A program made the position numbers and the translations under genes. A stretch of DNA of 64,000 bases from Escarpia spicata (Eukaryota; Annelida; Polychaeta; Sabellida; Siboglinidae), in contig CAXEFP010000923.1 of the NCBI GenBank assembly GCA_963995525.1, positions 124,001 through 188,000 of the forward strand. Reading direction: 5' to 3'. Positions 54,117-64,000 of this stretch are shown here, piece by piece (position 1 is the first letter of the stretch; each line of letters begins with the position of its first letter). A model generated the notes under the pieces. It saw only the letters and a list, made by a program, of their open reading frames with translations, was not told the DNA's origin and did not search any database.

Positions 54117-56398
54117 CATGGGACATGTTTGTCTCGTGAGTACTGAAAGTACTGCTGCTTTAGACAAGAAAAAACTTCAAATGGGGATGAGTTTTCACAC
54201 CTATAACTTACGTAATATGTTCTTGTAACTTACGTGACGGGGATAAAACGGTAACATGCATTCCCATTTGTGATTAATCTAGTTATGTGTGTAGCTTGAT
54301 ATCAATCTAGCCTTCGTGAAGATTTGTAACATGAAAAACATCTATTTGGAGTAAGACCACATTAAGGATCCTTCCACCGAAAAAAGTGCACTACAAATAC
54401 CGTTTTGCTGTGATATGCATACATTTTTTTCGAACACTTGGATATGGGACATGTTTGTCTCGTGAGTACTGAAGGTACTGCTGCTTTAGACAAGAAAAAA
54501 CTTCAAATGGGGATGAGTTTTCACACCTATAACTTACGTAATATGTTCTTGTAACTTACGTGACGGGGATAAAACGGTAACATGCATTCCCATTTGGGGT
54601 TAATCTAGTTATGTGTGTAGCTTGATATCAATCTAGCCTTCGTGAAGATTTGTAACATGCAAATCATCTATTTGGGATAAGACCACATTAAGGATCCTTC
54701 CGCCGAAAAAAGTGCACTACAAATACCGTTTTGCTGTGATATGCATTAATTTTTTTCGAACACTTTGACATGGGACACGTTTGTCTCGTGACTACTGAAT
54801 GTACTGCTGCTTTAGACAAGAAAAAACTTCAAATGGGGATTAGTTTTCACACCTATAACTTACGTAATATGTTCTTGTAACTTACGTGACGGAGATAGAA
54901 CGGTAACATGCATTCCCATTTGTGATTAATCTAGTTATGTGTGTAGCTTGATATCAATCTAGCCTTCGTGAAGATTTGTAACATGCAAAACATCAATTTG
55001 GGGTAAGACCACATTAAAGATCCTTCCGCCGAAAAAAGTGCACTACAAATACCGTTTTGCTGTGATATGCATTCATTTTTTTCGAACACTTTGATATGGG
55101 ACATGTTTGTCTCGTGAGTACTGAAGGTACTGCTGCTTTAGAAAAGAAAAAACTTCAAATGGGGATGAGTTTTCACACCTATAACTTACGTAATATGTTC
55201 TTGTAATTTACGTGACGGGGATAAAACGGTAACATGCATTCCCATTTGGGGTTAATCTAGTTATGTGTGTAGCTTGATATCAATCTAGCCTTCGTGAAGA
55301 TTTGTAACATGCAAATCATCTATTTGGGATAAGACCACATTAAGGATCCTTCCACCGAAAAAAGTGCACTACAAATACCGTTTTGCTGTGATATGCATTA
55401 ATTTTTTTCGAACACTTGGACATGGGATATGTTTGTCTCGTGAGTACTGAAGGTACTGCTGCTTTAGACAAGATAAAACTTGAAATGGTGATGAGTTTTC
55501 ACACCTATAACTTACGTAATATGTTCTTGTAACTTACGTGACGGAGATAGAACGGTAACATGCATTCCCATTTGTGGTTAATATAATTATGTGTGTAGCT
55601 TGATATCAATCTAGCCTTCGTGAAGATTTGTAACATGCAAAACATATATTTGGGGTAAGACCACATTAAGGATCCTTCCGCCGAAAAAAGTGCACTACAA
55701 ATACCGTTTTGCTGTGATATGCATTAATTTTTTTCGAACACTTGGACATGGGACATGTTTGTCTCGTGAGTACTGAAGGTACTGCTGCTTTAGACAAGAA
55801 AAAACTTCAAATGGGGATGAGTTTTCACACCTATAACTTACGTAATATGTTCTTGTAACTTACGTGACGGAGATAGAACGGTAACATGCATTCCCATTTG
55901 TGGTTAATATAATTATGTGTGTAGCTTGATATCAATCTAGCCTTCGTGAAGATTTGTAACATGCAAAACATATATTTGGGGTAAGACCACATTAAGGATC
56001 CTTCCGCCGAAAAAAGTGCACTACAAATACCGTTTTGCTGTGATATGCATTAATTTTTTTCGAACACTTGGACATGGGACATGTTTGTCTCGTGAGTACT
56101 GAAGGTACTGCTGCTTTAGACAAGAAAAAACTTCAAATGGGGATGAGTTTTCACACCTATAACTTACGTAATATGTTCTTGTAACTTACGTGACGGAGAT
56201 AGAACGGTAACATGCATTCCCATTTGTGGTTAATCTAATTATGTGTGTAGCTTGATATCAATCTAGCCTTCGTGAAGATTTGTAACATGCAAATCATCTA
56301 TTTGGGATAAGACCACATTAAGGATCCTTCCGCCGAAAAAAGTGCACTACAAATACCGTTTTGCTGTGATATGCATTAATTTTTTTCGAACACTTTGA
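54117..56398 (+). repeat. 7-monomer HOR I (2,282 bp), copy 2 (M167-M173)
   Basis: By eye this copy matches M160-M166 throughout except at the very end: M173 ends CGAACACTTTGA where M166 ends CGAACACTTGGA. The changed end is the one found in M161 and M168, the monomers that normally precede the GGGACACG monomer. M173 therefore looks like an M166 body with an M168 end, the exchange point of the next, shortened copy. Confidence 0.94.
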
Positions 56399-57702
56399 CA
56401 TGGGACACGTTTGTCTCGTGACTACTGAATGTACTGCTGCTTTAGACAAGAAAAAACTTCAAATGGGGATTAGTTTTCACACCTATAACTTACGTAATAT
56501 GTTCTTGTAACTTACGTGACGGAGATAGAACGGTAACATGCATTCCCATTTGTGATTAATCTAGTTATGTGTGTAGCTTGATATCAATCTAGCCTTCGTG
56601 AAGATTTGTAACATGCAAAACATCAATTTGGGGTAAGACCACATTAAAGATCCTTCCGCCGAAAAAAGTGCACTACAAATACCGTTTTGCTGTGATATGC
56701 ATTCATTTTTTTCGAACACTTTGATATGGGACATGTTTGTCTCGTGAGTACTGAAGGTACTGCTGCTTTAGAAAAGAAAAAACTTCAAATGGGGATGAGT
56801 TTTCACACCTATAACTTACGTAATATGTTCTTGTAATTTACGTGACGGGGATAAAACGGTAACATGCATTCCCATTTGGGGTTAATCTAGTTATGTGTGT
56901 AGCTTGATATCAATCTAGCCTTCGTGAAGATTTGTAACATGCAAATCATCTATTTGGGATAAGACCACATTAAGGATCCTTCCACCGAAAAAAGTGCACT
57001 ACAAATACCGTTTTGCTGTGATATGCATTAATTTTTTTCGAACACTTGGACATGGGATATGTTTGTCTCGTGAGTACTGAAGGTACTGCTGCTTTAGACA
57101 AGATAAAACTTGAAATGGTGATGAGTTTTCACACCTATAACTTACGTAATATGTTCTTGTAACTTACGTGACGGAGATAGAACGGTAACATGCATTCCCA
57201 TTTGTGGTTAATATAATTATGTGTGTAGCTTGATATCAATCTAGCCTTCGTGAAGATTTGTAACATGCAAAACATATATTTGGGGTAAGACCACATTAAG
57301 GATCCTTCCGCCGAAAAAAGTGCACTACAAATACCGTTTTGCTGTGATATGCATTAATTTTTTTCGAACACTTGGACATGGGACATGTTTGTCTCGTGAG
57401 TACTGAAGGTACTGCTGCTTTAGACAAGAAAAAACTTCAAATGGGGATGAGTTTTCACACCTATAACTTACGTAATATGTTCTTGTAACTTACGTGACGG
57501 AGATAGAACGGTAACATGCATTCCCATTTGTGGTTAATATAATTATGTGTGTAGCTTGATATCAATCTAGCCTTCGTGAAGATTTGTAACATGCAAAACA
57601 TATATTTGGGGTAAGACCACATTAAGGATCCTTCCGCCGAAAAAAGTGCACTACAAATACCGTTTTGCTGTGATATGCATTAATTTTTTTCGAACACTTG
57701 GA
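56399..57702 (+). repeat. 7-monomer HOR I, shortened copy 3 (M174-M177)
   Basis: M174 (GGGACACG, GTGACTACTG, CATCAATTTGG), M175 (TAGAAAAG), M176 (GGGATATG) and M177 (TTAATATAATT) match M162-M165 and M169-M172. The two monomers expected first, of the CTGAAAGTAC and TATGGG types, are missing. Joined to the chimeric end of M173, this is what an in-register unequal exchange that removed two monomers (652 bp) would leave. Confidence 0.9.
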
Positions 57703-59984
57703 CATGGGACATGTTTGTCTCGTGAGTACTGAAGGTACTGCTGCTTTAGACAAGAAAAAACTTCAAATGGGGATGAGTTTTCACACCTATAACTTACGTA
57801 ATATGTTCTTGTAACTTACGTGACGGGGATAAAACGGTAACATGCATTCCCATTTGGGGTTAATCTAGTTATGTGCGTAGCTTGATATCAATCTAGCCTT
57901 CGTGAAGATTTGTAACATGCAAAACATCTATTTGGGGTAAGACCACATTAAAGATCCTTCCGCCGAAAAAAGTGCACTACAAATACCGTTTTGCTGTGAT
58001 ATGCATTAATTTTTTTCGAACACTTTGATATGGGACATGTTTGTCTCGTGAGTACTGAAGGTACTGCTGCTTTAGACAAGAAAAAACTTCAAATGGGGAT
58101 GAGTTTTCACACCTATAACTTACGTAATATGTTCTTGTAACTTACGTGACGGGGATAAAACGGTAACATGCATTCCCATTTGGGGTTAATCTAGTTATGT
58201 GTGTAGCTTGATATCAATCTAGCCTTCGTGAAGATTTGTAACATGCAAAACATCTATTTGGGGTAAGACCACATTAAGGATCCTTCCGCCGAAAAAAGTG
58301 AACTACAAATACCGTTTTGCTGTGATATGCATTAATTTTTTTCGAACATTTTGTCATGGGACATGTTTTTCTCGTGAGTACTGAATGTACTGCTGCTTTA
58401 GACAAGATAAAACATCAAATGGGGATGAGTTTTCACACCTATAACTTACGTAATATGTTCTTGTAACTTACGTGACGGGGATAAAACGGTAACATGCATT
58501 CCCATTTGCGGTTAATCTAGTTATGTGTGTAGCTTGATATCAATCTACCCTTCGTGAAGATTTGTAACATGCAAAACATCTATTTGGGGTAAGACCACAT
58601 TAAAGATCCTTCCGCCGAAAAAAGTGCACTACAAATACCGTTTTGCTGTGATATGCATTAATTTTTTTCGAACACTTGGACATGGGACATGTTTGTCTCG
58701 TGAGTACTGAAGGTACTGCTGCTTTAGACAAGATAAAACTTGAAATGGTGATGAGTTTTCATACCTATAACTTACGTAATATGTTCTTGTAACTTACGTG
58801 ACGGAGATAGAACGGTAACATGCATTCCCATTTGTGGTTAATATAATTATGTGTGTAGCTTGATATCAATCTAGCCTTCGTGAAGATTTGTAACATGCAA
58901 AACATATATTTGGGGTAAGACCACATTAAGGATCCTTCCACCGAAAAAAGTGCACTACAAATACAGTTTTGCTGTGATATGCATTAATTTTTTTCGAACA
59001 CTTGGACATGGGACATGTTTGTCTCGTGAGTACTGAAGGTACTGCTGCTTTAGACAAGAAAAAAATTCAAATGGGGATGAGTTTTCACACCTATAACTTA
59101 CGTAATATGTTCTTGTAACTTACGTGACGGGGATAAAACGGTAACATGCATTCCCATTTGGGGTTAATCTAGTTATGTGTGTAGCTTGATATCAATCTAG
59201 CCTTCGTGAAGATTTGTAACGTGCAAAACATCTATTTGGGGTAAGACCACATTAAAGATCCTTCCGCCGAAAAAAGTGCACTACAAATACCGTTTTGCTG
59301 TGATATGCATTCATTTTTTTCGAACACTTTGATATGGGACATGTTTGTCTCGTGAGTACTGAAGGTACTGCTGCTTTAGAAAAGAAAAAACTTCAAATGG
59401 GGATGAGTTTTCACACCTATAACTTACGTAATATGTTCTTGTAATTTACGTGACGGGGATAAAACGGTAACATGCATTCCCATTTGGGGTTAATCTAGTT
59501 ATGTGTGTAGCTTGATATCAATCTAGCCTTCGTGAAGATTTGTAACATGCAAATCATCTATTTGGGATAAGACCACATTAAGGATCCTTCCACCGAAAAA
59601 AGTGCACTACAAATACCGTTTTGCTGTGATATGCATTAATTTTTTTCGAACACTTGGACATGGGATATGTTTGTCTCGTGAGTACTGAAGGTACTGCTGC
59701 TTTAGACAAGATAAAACTTGAAATGGTGATGAGTTTTCACACCTATAACTTACGTAATATGTTCTTGTAACTTACGTGACGGAGATAGAACGGTAACATG
59801 CATTCCCATTTGTGGTTAATATAATTATGTGTGTAGCTTGATATCAATCTAGCCTTCGTGAAGATTTGTAACATGCAAAACATATATTTGGGGTAAGACC
59901 ACATTAAGGATCCTTCCGCCGAAAAAAGTGCAATACAAATACCGTTTTGCTGTGATATGCATTAATTTTTTTCGAACACTCGGA
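57703..59984 (+). repeat. 7-monomer HOR II (2,282 bp), copy 1 (M178-M184)
   Basis: Markers in order are: M178 GTGCGTAG with AAAGATCC; M179 TATGGG and GTGAACTAC; M180 start after TTTTGTCATGGG, T32, TTTGCGGTTA and CTACCC; M181 TTTTCATACC, TTAATATAATT and ATACAGTTTT (58964); M182 AAAAAAATTC, GTAACGTGC and GCATTCATT; M183 TATGGG, TAGAAAAG and AATTTACG; M184 GGGATATG with a B head. M183-M184 are the same types as M175-M176, so this unit was built from part of HOR I plus new monomers. Private changes are GTTTTTCTCG in M180, and GCAATAC and CACTCGGA in M184. Confidence 0.93.
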
Positions 59985-62266
59985 CATGGGACATGTTTGT
60001 CTCGTGAGTACTGAAGGTACTGCTGCTTTAGACAAGAAAAAACTTCAAATGGGGATGAGTTTTCACACCTATAACTTACGTAATATGTTCTTGTAACTTA
60101 CGTGACGGGGATAAAACGGTAACATGCATTCCCATTTGGGGTTAATCTAGTTATGTGCGTAGCTTGATATCAATCTAGCCTTCGTGAAGATTTGTAACAT
60201 GCAAAACATCTATTTGGGGTAAGACCACATTAAAGATCCTTCCGCCGAAAAAAGTGCACTACAAATACCGTTTTGCTGTGATATGCATTAATTTTTTTCG
60301 AACACTTTGATATGGGACATGTTTGTCTCGTGAGTACTGAAGGTACTGCTGCTTTAGACAAGAAAAAACTTCAAATGGGGATGAGTTTTCACACCTATAA
60401 CTTACGTAATATGTTCTTGTAACTTACGTGACGGGGATAAAACGGTAACATGCATTCCCATTTGGGGTTAATCTAGTTATGTGTGTAGCTTGATATCAAT
60501 CTAGCCTTCGTGAAGATTTGTAACATGCAAAACATCTATTTGGGGTAAGACCACATTAAGGATCCTTCAGCCGAAAAAAGTGAACTACAAATACCGTTTT
60601 GCTGTGATATGCATTAATTTTTTTCGAACATTTTGTCATGGGACATGTTTGTCTCGTGAGTACTGAATGTACTGCTGCTTTAGACAAGATAAAACATCAA
60701 ATGGGGATGAGTTTTCACACCTATAACTTACGTAATATGTTCTTGTAACTTACGTGACGGGGATAAAACGGTAACATGCATTCCCATTTGCGGTTAATCT
60801 AGTTATGTGTGTAGCTTGATATCAATCTACCCTTCGTGAAGATTTGTAACATGCAAAACATCTATTTGGGGTAAGACCACATTAAAGATCCTTCCGCCGA
60901 AAAAAGTGCACTACAAATACCGTTTTGCTGTGATATGCATTAATTTTTTTCGAACACTTGGATATGGGACATGTTTGTCTCGTGAGTACTGAAGGTACTG
61001 CTGCTTTAGACAAGATAAAACTTGAAATGGTGATGAGTTTTCATACCTATAACTTACGTAATATGTTCTTGTAACTTACGTGACGGAGATAGAACGGTAA
61101 CATGCATTCCCATTTGTGGTTAATATAATTATGTGTGTAGCTTGATATCAATCTAGCCTTCGTGAAGATTTGTAACATGCAAAACATATATTTGGGGTAA
61201 GACCACATTAAGGATCCTTCCACCGAAAAAAGTGCACTACAAATACAGTTTTGCTGTGATATGCATTAATTTTTTTCGAACACTTGGACATGGGACATGT
61301 TTGTCTCGTGAGTACTGAAGGTACTGCTGCTTTAGACAAGAAAAAAATTCAAATGGGGATGAGTTTTCACACCTATAACTTACGTAATATGTTCTTGTAA
61401 CTTACGTGACGGGGATAAAACGGTAACATGCATTCCCATTTGGGGTTAATCTAGTTATGTGTGTAGCTTGATATCAATCTAGCCTTCGTGAAGATTTGTA
61501 ACGTGCAAAACATCTATTTGGGGTAAGACCACATTAAAGATCCTTCCGCCGAAAAAAGTGCACTACAAATACCGTTTTGCTGTGATATGCATTCATTTTT
61601 TTCGAACACTTTGATATGGGACATGTTTGTCTCGTGAGTACTGAAGGTACTGCTGCTTTAGAAAAGAAAAAACTTCAAATGGGGATGAGTTTTCACACCT
61701 ATAACTTACGTAATATGTTCTTGTAATTTACGTGACGGGGATAAAACGGTAACATGCATTCCCATTTGGGGTTAATCTAGTTATGTGTGTAGCTTGATAT
61801 CAATCTAGCCTTCGTGAAGATTTGTAACATGCAAATCATCTATTTGGGATAAGACCACATTAAGGATCCTTCCACCGAAAAAAGTGCACTACAAATACCG
61901 TTTTGCTGTGATATGCATTAATTTTTTTCGAACACTTGGACATGGGATATGTTTGTCTCGTGAGTACTGAAGGTACTGCTGCTTTAGACAAGATAAAACT
62001 TGAAATGGTGATGAGTTTTCACACCTATAACTTACGTAATATGTTCTTGTAACTTACGTGACGGAGATAGAACGGTAACATGCATTCCCATTTGTGGTTA
62101 ATATAATTATGTGTGTAGCTTGATATCAATCTAGCCTTCGTGAAGATTTGTAACATGCAAAACATATATTTGGGGTAAGACCACATTAAGGATCCTTCCG
62201 CCGAAAAAAGTGCACTACAAATACCGTTTTGCTGTGATATGCATTAATTTTTTTCGAACACTTGGA
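59985..62266 (+). repeat. 7-monomer HOR II (2,282 bp), copy 2 (M185-M191)
   Basis: This repeats M178-M184 marker for marker: TTTGCGGTTA and CTACCC in M187, ATACAGTTTT in M188 (61246), GTAACGTGC in M189, TAGAAAAG in M190, GGGATATG in M191. Private changes seen are TTCAGCCG in M186 and the TATGGG start of M188. Confidence 0.93.
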
Positions 62267-63896
62267 CATGGGACATGTTTGTCTCGTGAGTACTGAAGGT
62301 ACTGCTGCTTTAGACAAGAAAAAACTTCAAATGGGGATGAGTTTTCACACCTATAACTTACGTAATATGTTCTTGTAACTTACGTGACGGGGATAAAACG
62401 GTAACATGCATTCCCATTTGGGGTTAATCTAGTTATGTGCGTAGCTTGATATCAATCTAGCCTTCGTGAAGATTTGTAACATGCAAAACATCTATTTGGG
62501 GTAAGACCACATTAAAGATCCTTCCGCCGAAAAAAGTGCACTACAAATACCGTTTTGCTGTGATATGCATTAATTTTTTTCGAACACTTTCATATGGGAC
62601 ATGTTTGTCTCGTGAGTACTGAAGGTACTGCTGCTTTAGACAAGAAAAAACTTCAAATGGGGATGAGTTTTCACACCTATAACTTACGTAATATGTTCTT
62701 GTAACTTACGTGACGGGGATAAAACGGTAACATGCATTCCCATTTGGGGTTAATCTAGTTATGTGTGTAGCTTGATATCAATCTAGCCTTCGTGAAGATT
62801 TGTAACATGCAAAACATCTATTTGGGGTAAGACCACATTAAGGATCCTTCCGCCGAAAAAAGTGAACTACAAATACCGTTTTGCTGTGATATGCATTAAT
62901 TTTTTTCGAACATTTTGTCATGGGACATGTTTGTCTCGTGAGTACTGAATGTACTGCTGCTTTAGACAAGATAAAACATCAAATGGGGATGAGTTTTCAC
63001 ACCTATAACTTACGTAATATGTTCTTGTAACTTACGTGACGGGGATAAAACGGTAACATGCATTCCCATTTGCGGTTAATCTAGTTATGTGTGTAGCTTG
63101 ATATCAATCTACCCTTCGTGAAGATTTGTAACATGCAAAACATCTATTTGGGGTAAGACCACATTAAAGATCCTTCCGCCGAAAAAAGTGCACTACAAAT
63201 ACCGTTTTGCTGTGATATGCATTAATTTTTTTCGAACACTTGGACATGGGACATGTTTGTCTCGTGAGTACTGAAGGTACTGCTGCTTTAGACAAGATAA
63301 AACTTGAAATGGTGATGAGTTTTCATACCTATAACTTACGTAATATGTTCTTGTAACTTACGTGACGGAGATAGAACGGTAACATGCATTCCCATTTGTG
63401 GTTAATATAATTATGTGTGTAGCTTGATATCAATCTAGCCTTCGTGAAGATTTGTAACATGCAAAACATATATTTGGGGTAAGACCACATTAAGGATCCT
63501 TCCACCGAAAAAAGTGCACTACAAATACAGTTTTGCTGTGATATGCATTAATTTTTTTCGAACACTTGGACATGGGACATGTTTGTCTCGTGAGTACTGA
63601 AGGTACTGCTGCTTTAGACAAGAAAAAAATTCAAATGGGGATGAGTTTTCACACCTATAACTTACGTAATATGTTCTTGTAACTTACGTGACGGGGATAA
63701 AACGGTAACATGCATTCCCATTTGGGGTTAATCTAGTTATGTGTGTAGCTTGATATCAATCTAGCCTTCGTGAAGATTTGTAACGTGCAAAACATCTATT
63801 TGGGGTAAGACCACATTAAAGATCATTCCGCCGAAAAAAGTGCACTACAAATACCGTTTTGCTGTGATATGCATTCATTTTTTTCGAACACTTTGA
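62267..63896 (+). repeat. 7-monomer HOR II, partial copy 3 (M192-M196)
   Basis: Five monomers continue the unit in register: GTGCGTAG in M192, GTGAACTAC in M193, TTTGCGGTTA and CTACCC in M194, ATACAGTTTT in M195 (63528), GTAACGTGC in M196. Private changes are CTTTCATATGGG at the start of M193 and GATCATTCC in M196. The expected TAGAAAAG monomer does not follow. Confidence 0.92.
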
Positions 63897-64000
63897 TATG
63901 GGACACGTTTGTCTCGTGAGTACTGAATGTACTGCTGCTTTAGACAAGAAAAAACTTCAAATGGGGATTAGTTTTCACACCTATAACTTACGTAATATGT
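63897..64000 (+). repeat. Partial monomer M197, cut by the window edge
   Basis: 104 bp (r1-r104) are present. It begins TATGGGACACG, which combines the T1 start of the expected TAGAAAAG monomer with the C10 variant of the GGGACACG monomers, and it then has T32, AAAAAACTTC and ATTAG like M162 and M169. HOR II is therefore left at this point and the array clearly runs on beyond the window. Confidence 0.9.

Larger units (their letters stand above)
1..64000 (+). repeat. Satellite DNA array, 326-bp monomer, 196.3 tandem copies
   Basis: The same 326-bp sequence recurs head to tail from the first to the last base. Copies begin with CATGGGACATG (or TATGGGACATG) at 1, 327, 653, 979, 1305, then at 6521, 31297, 39447, 47271 and 63897, all exactly 1+326n. 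All copies lie in one orientation. Divergence between classes is mostly some 10-20 substitutions per monomer by eye, and between HOR copies it is near zero. I counted about 124 G+C in the 326-bp consensus (38%). There are no genes: 326 is not a multiple of three and stops occur in all frames. No transposon, RNA gene or unique DNA interrupts the array. Known biology of such arrays points to centromeric or heterochromatic DNA of a eukaryote. The chromosome and species cannot be read from the sequence alone. Confidence 0.99.

Noticed and set aside
1..64000. Protein-coding genes in the array
   Set aside because: Any open frames are short products of repetition. 326 leaves remainder 2 when divided by 3, so a frame changes at each monomer, and stops such as TAA and TAG occur in all frames of the consensus. 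There is no codon-like variation pattern.
1..64000. CRISPR array
   Set aside because: The 326-bp repeats adjoin directly with no unique spacers, and no cas genes are present.
1..64000. Transposon or retrotransposon insertion in the satellite
   Set aside because: The 326-bp register is unbroken across the window and no foreign sequence, LTR or target-site duplication is seen.
1..64000. Inverted segments in the array
   Set aside because: All monomers inspected read in the same direction. The reverse complement start (CATGTCCCATG) never begins a monomer.
1..64000. A hidden novel gene system within the repeats
   Set aside because: All sequence is accounted for by the 326-bp monomer and its variants, leaving no residual unique DNA to encode one.

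Overview
The whole 64 kb window is one uninterrupted satellite DNA array. A 326-bp monomer (about 38% GC by hand count of the consensus) repeats head to tail on one strand: 196 full copies plus 104 bp of the 197th. I see no gene, RNA gene, transposon, CRISPR array, telomere repeat, inversion or unique spacer. An array of this size and structure means a eukaryotic nuclear genome, most likely centromeric or pericentromeric heterochromatin. The monomer length and the BamHI site (GGATCC) in most monomers resemble what I recall of the pBV-type BamHI centromeric satellite of beet (Beta). I cannot test that here and hold it only as a moderate guess.

Notation. Monomer n (Mn) starts at 1+326(n-1). r1 is the first base of CATGGG (window position 1). 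Monomers fall into recurring classes set by linked point variants. B: G32, T54, G62, T69, A125/G130, T155, A166. C: T32, T54, A60, G125/A130, G155. D: G32, T54, A60, A125/G130, T155/A157, A236, T275. A: T32, A54, D-like middle, T210, A226. E: C-like head with B-like tail. F: T1, A54, A135, A186, T222, A235. G: T32, T49, T65, T73, A157, A250. I: T1, C154, T235, T260.

Layout. The classes are ordered into higher-order repeats (HORs) whose length changes along the window. 1-4564 is a mixed B/C/D block with an 11-monomer echo. 4565-15648 is a 17-monomer (5,542-bp) unit in two near-identical copies, followed by a fragment. 16627-19886 is a 5-monomer unit (C-D-F-G-B) twice. 22495-26406 is a 7-monomer echo. 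26407-29014 is a 4-monomer unit twice. 29015-39446 is more scrambled. 39447-48248 is a 12-monomer (3,912-bp) unit, two full copies plus three monomers. 48249-51834 holds a 5-monomer echo and the 12-mer junction again. 51835-57702 is a 7-monomer unit (2,282 bp), two copies plus a shortened third. 57703-63896 is a different 7-monomer unit, two full copies plus five monomers.

Every monomer start I checked is exactly in the 326-bp register, so the net indel over 64 kb is zero. Chimeric monomers at block edges point to unequal exchange or gene conversion in register. Variants are zoned: T210 only in the left 16 kb, G311 only left of about 31 kb, and A260, A218, C10 and A163 only further right. This suggests successive local amplifications rather than one uniform array. 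I found no previously undescribed coding or defence system. The interesting content is the HOR architecture and the strict length conservation.
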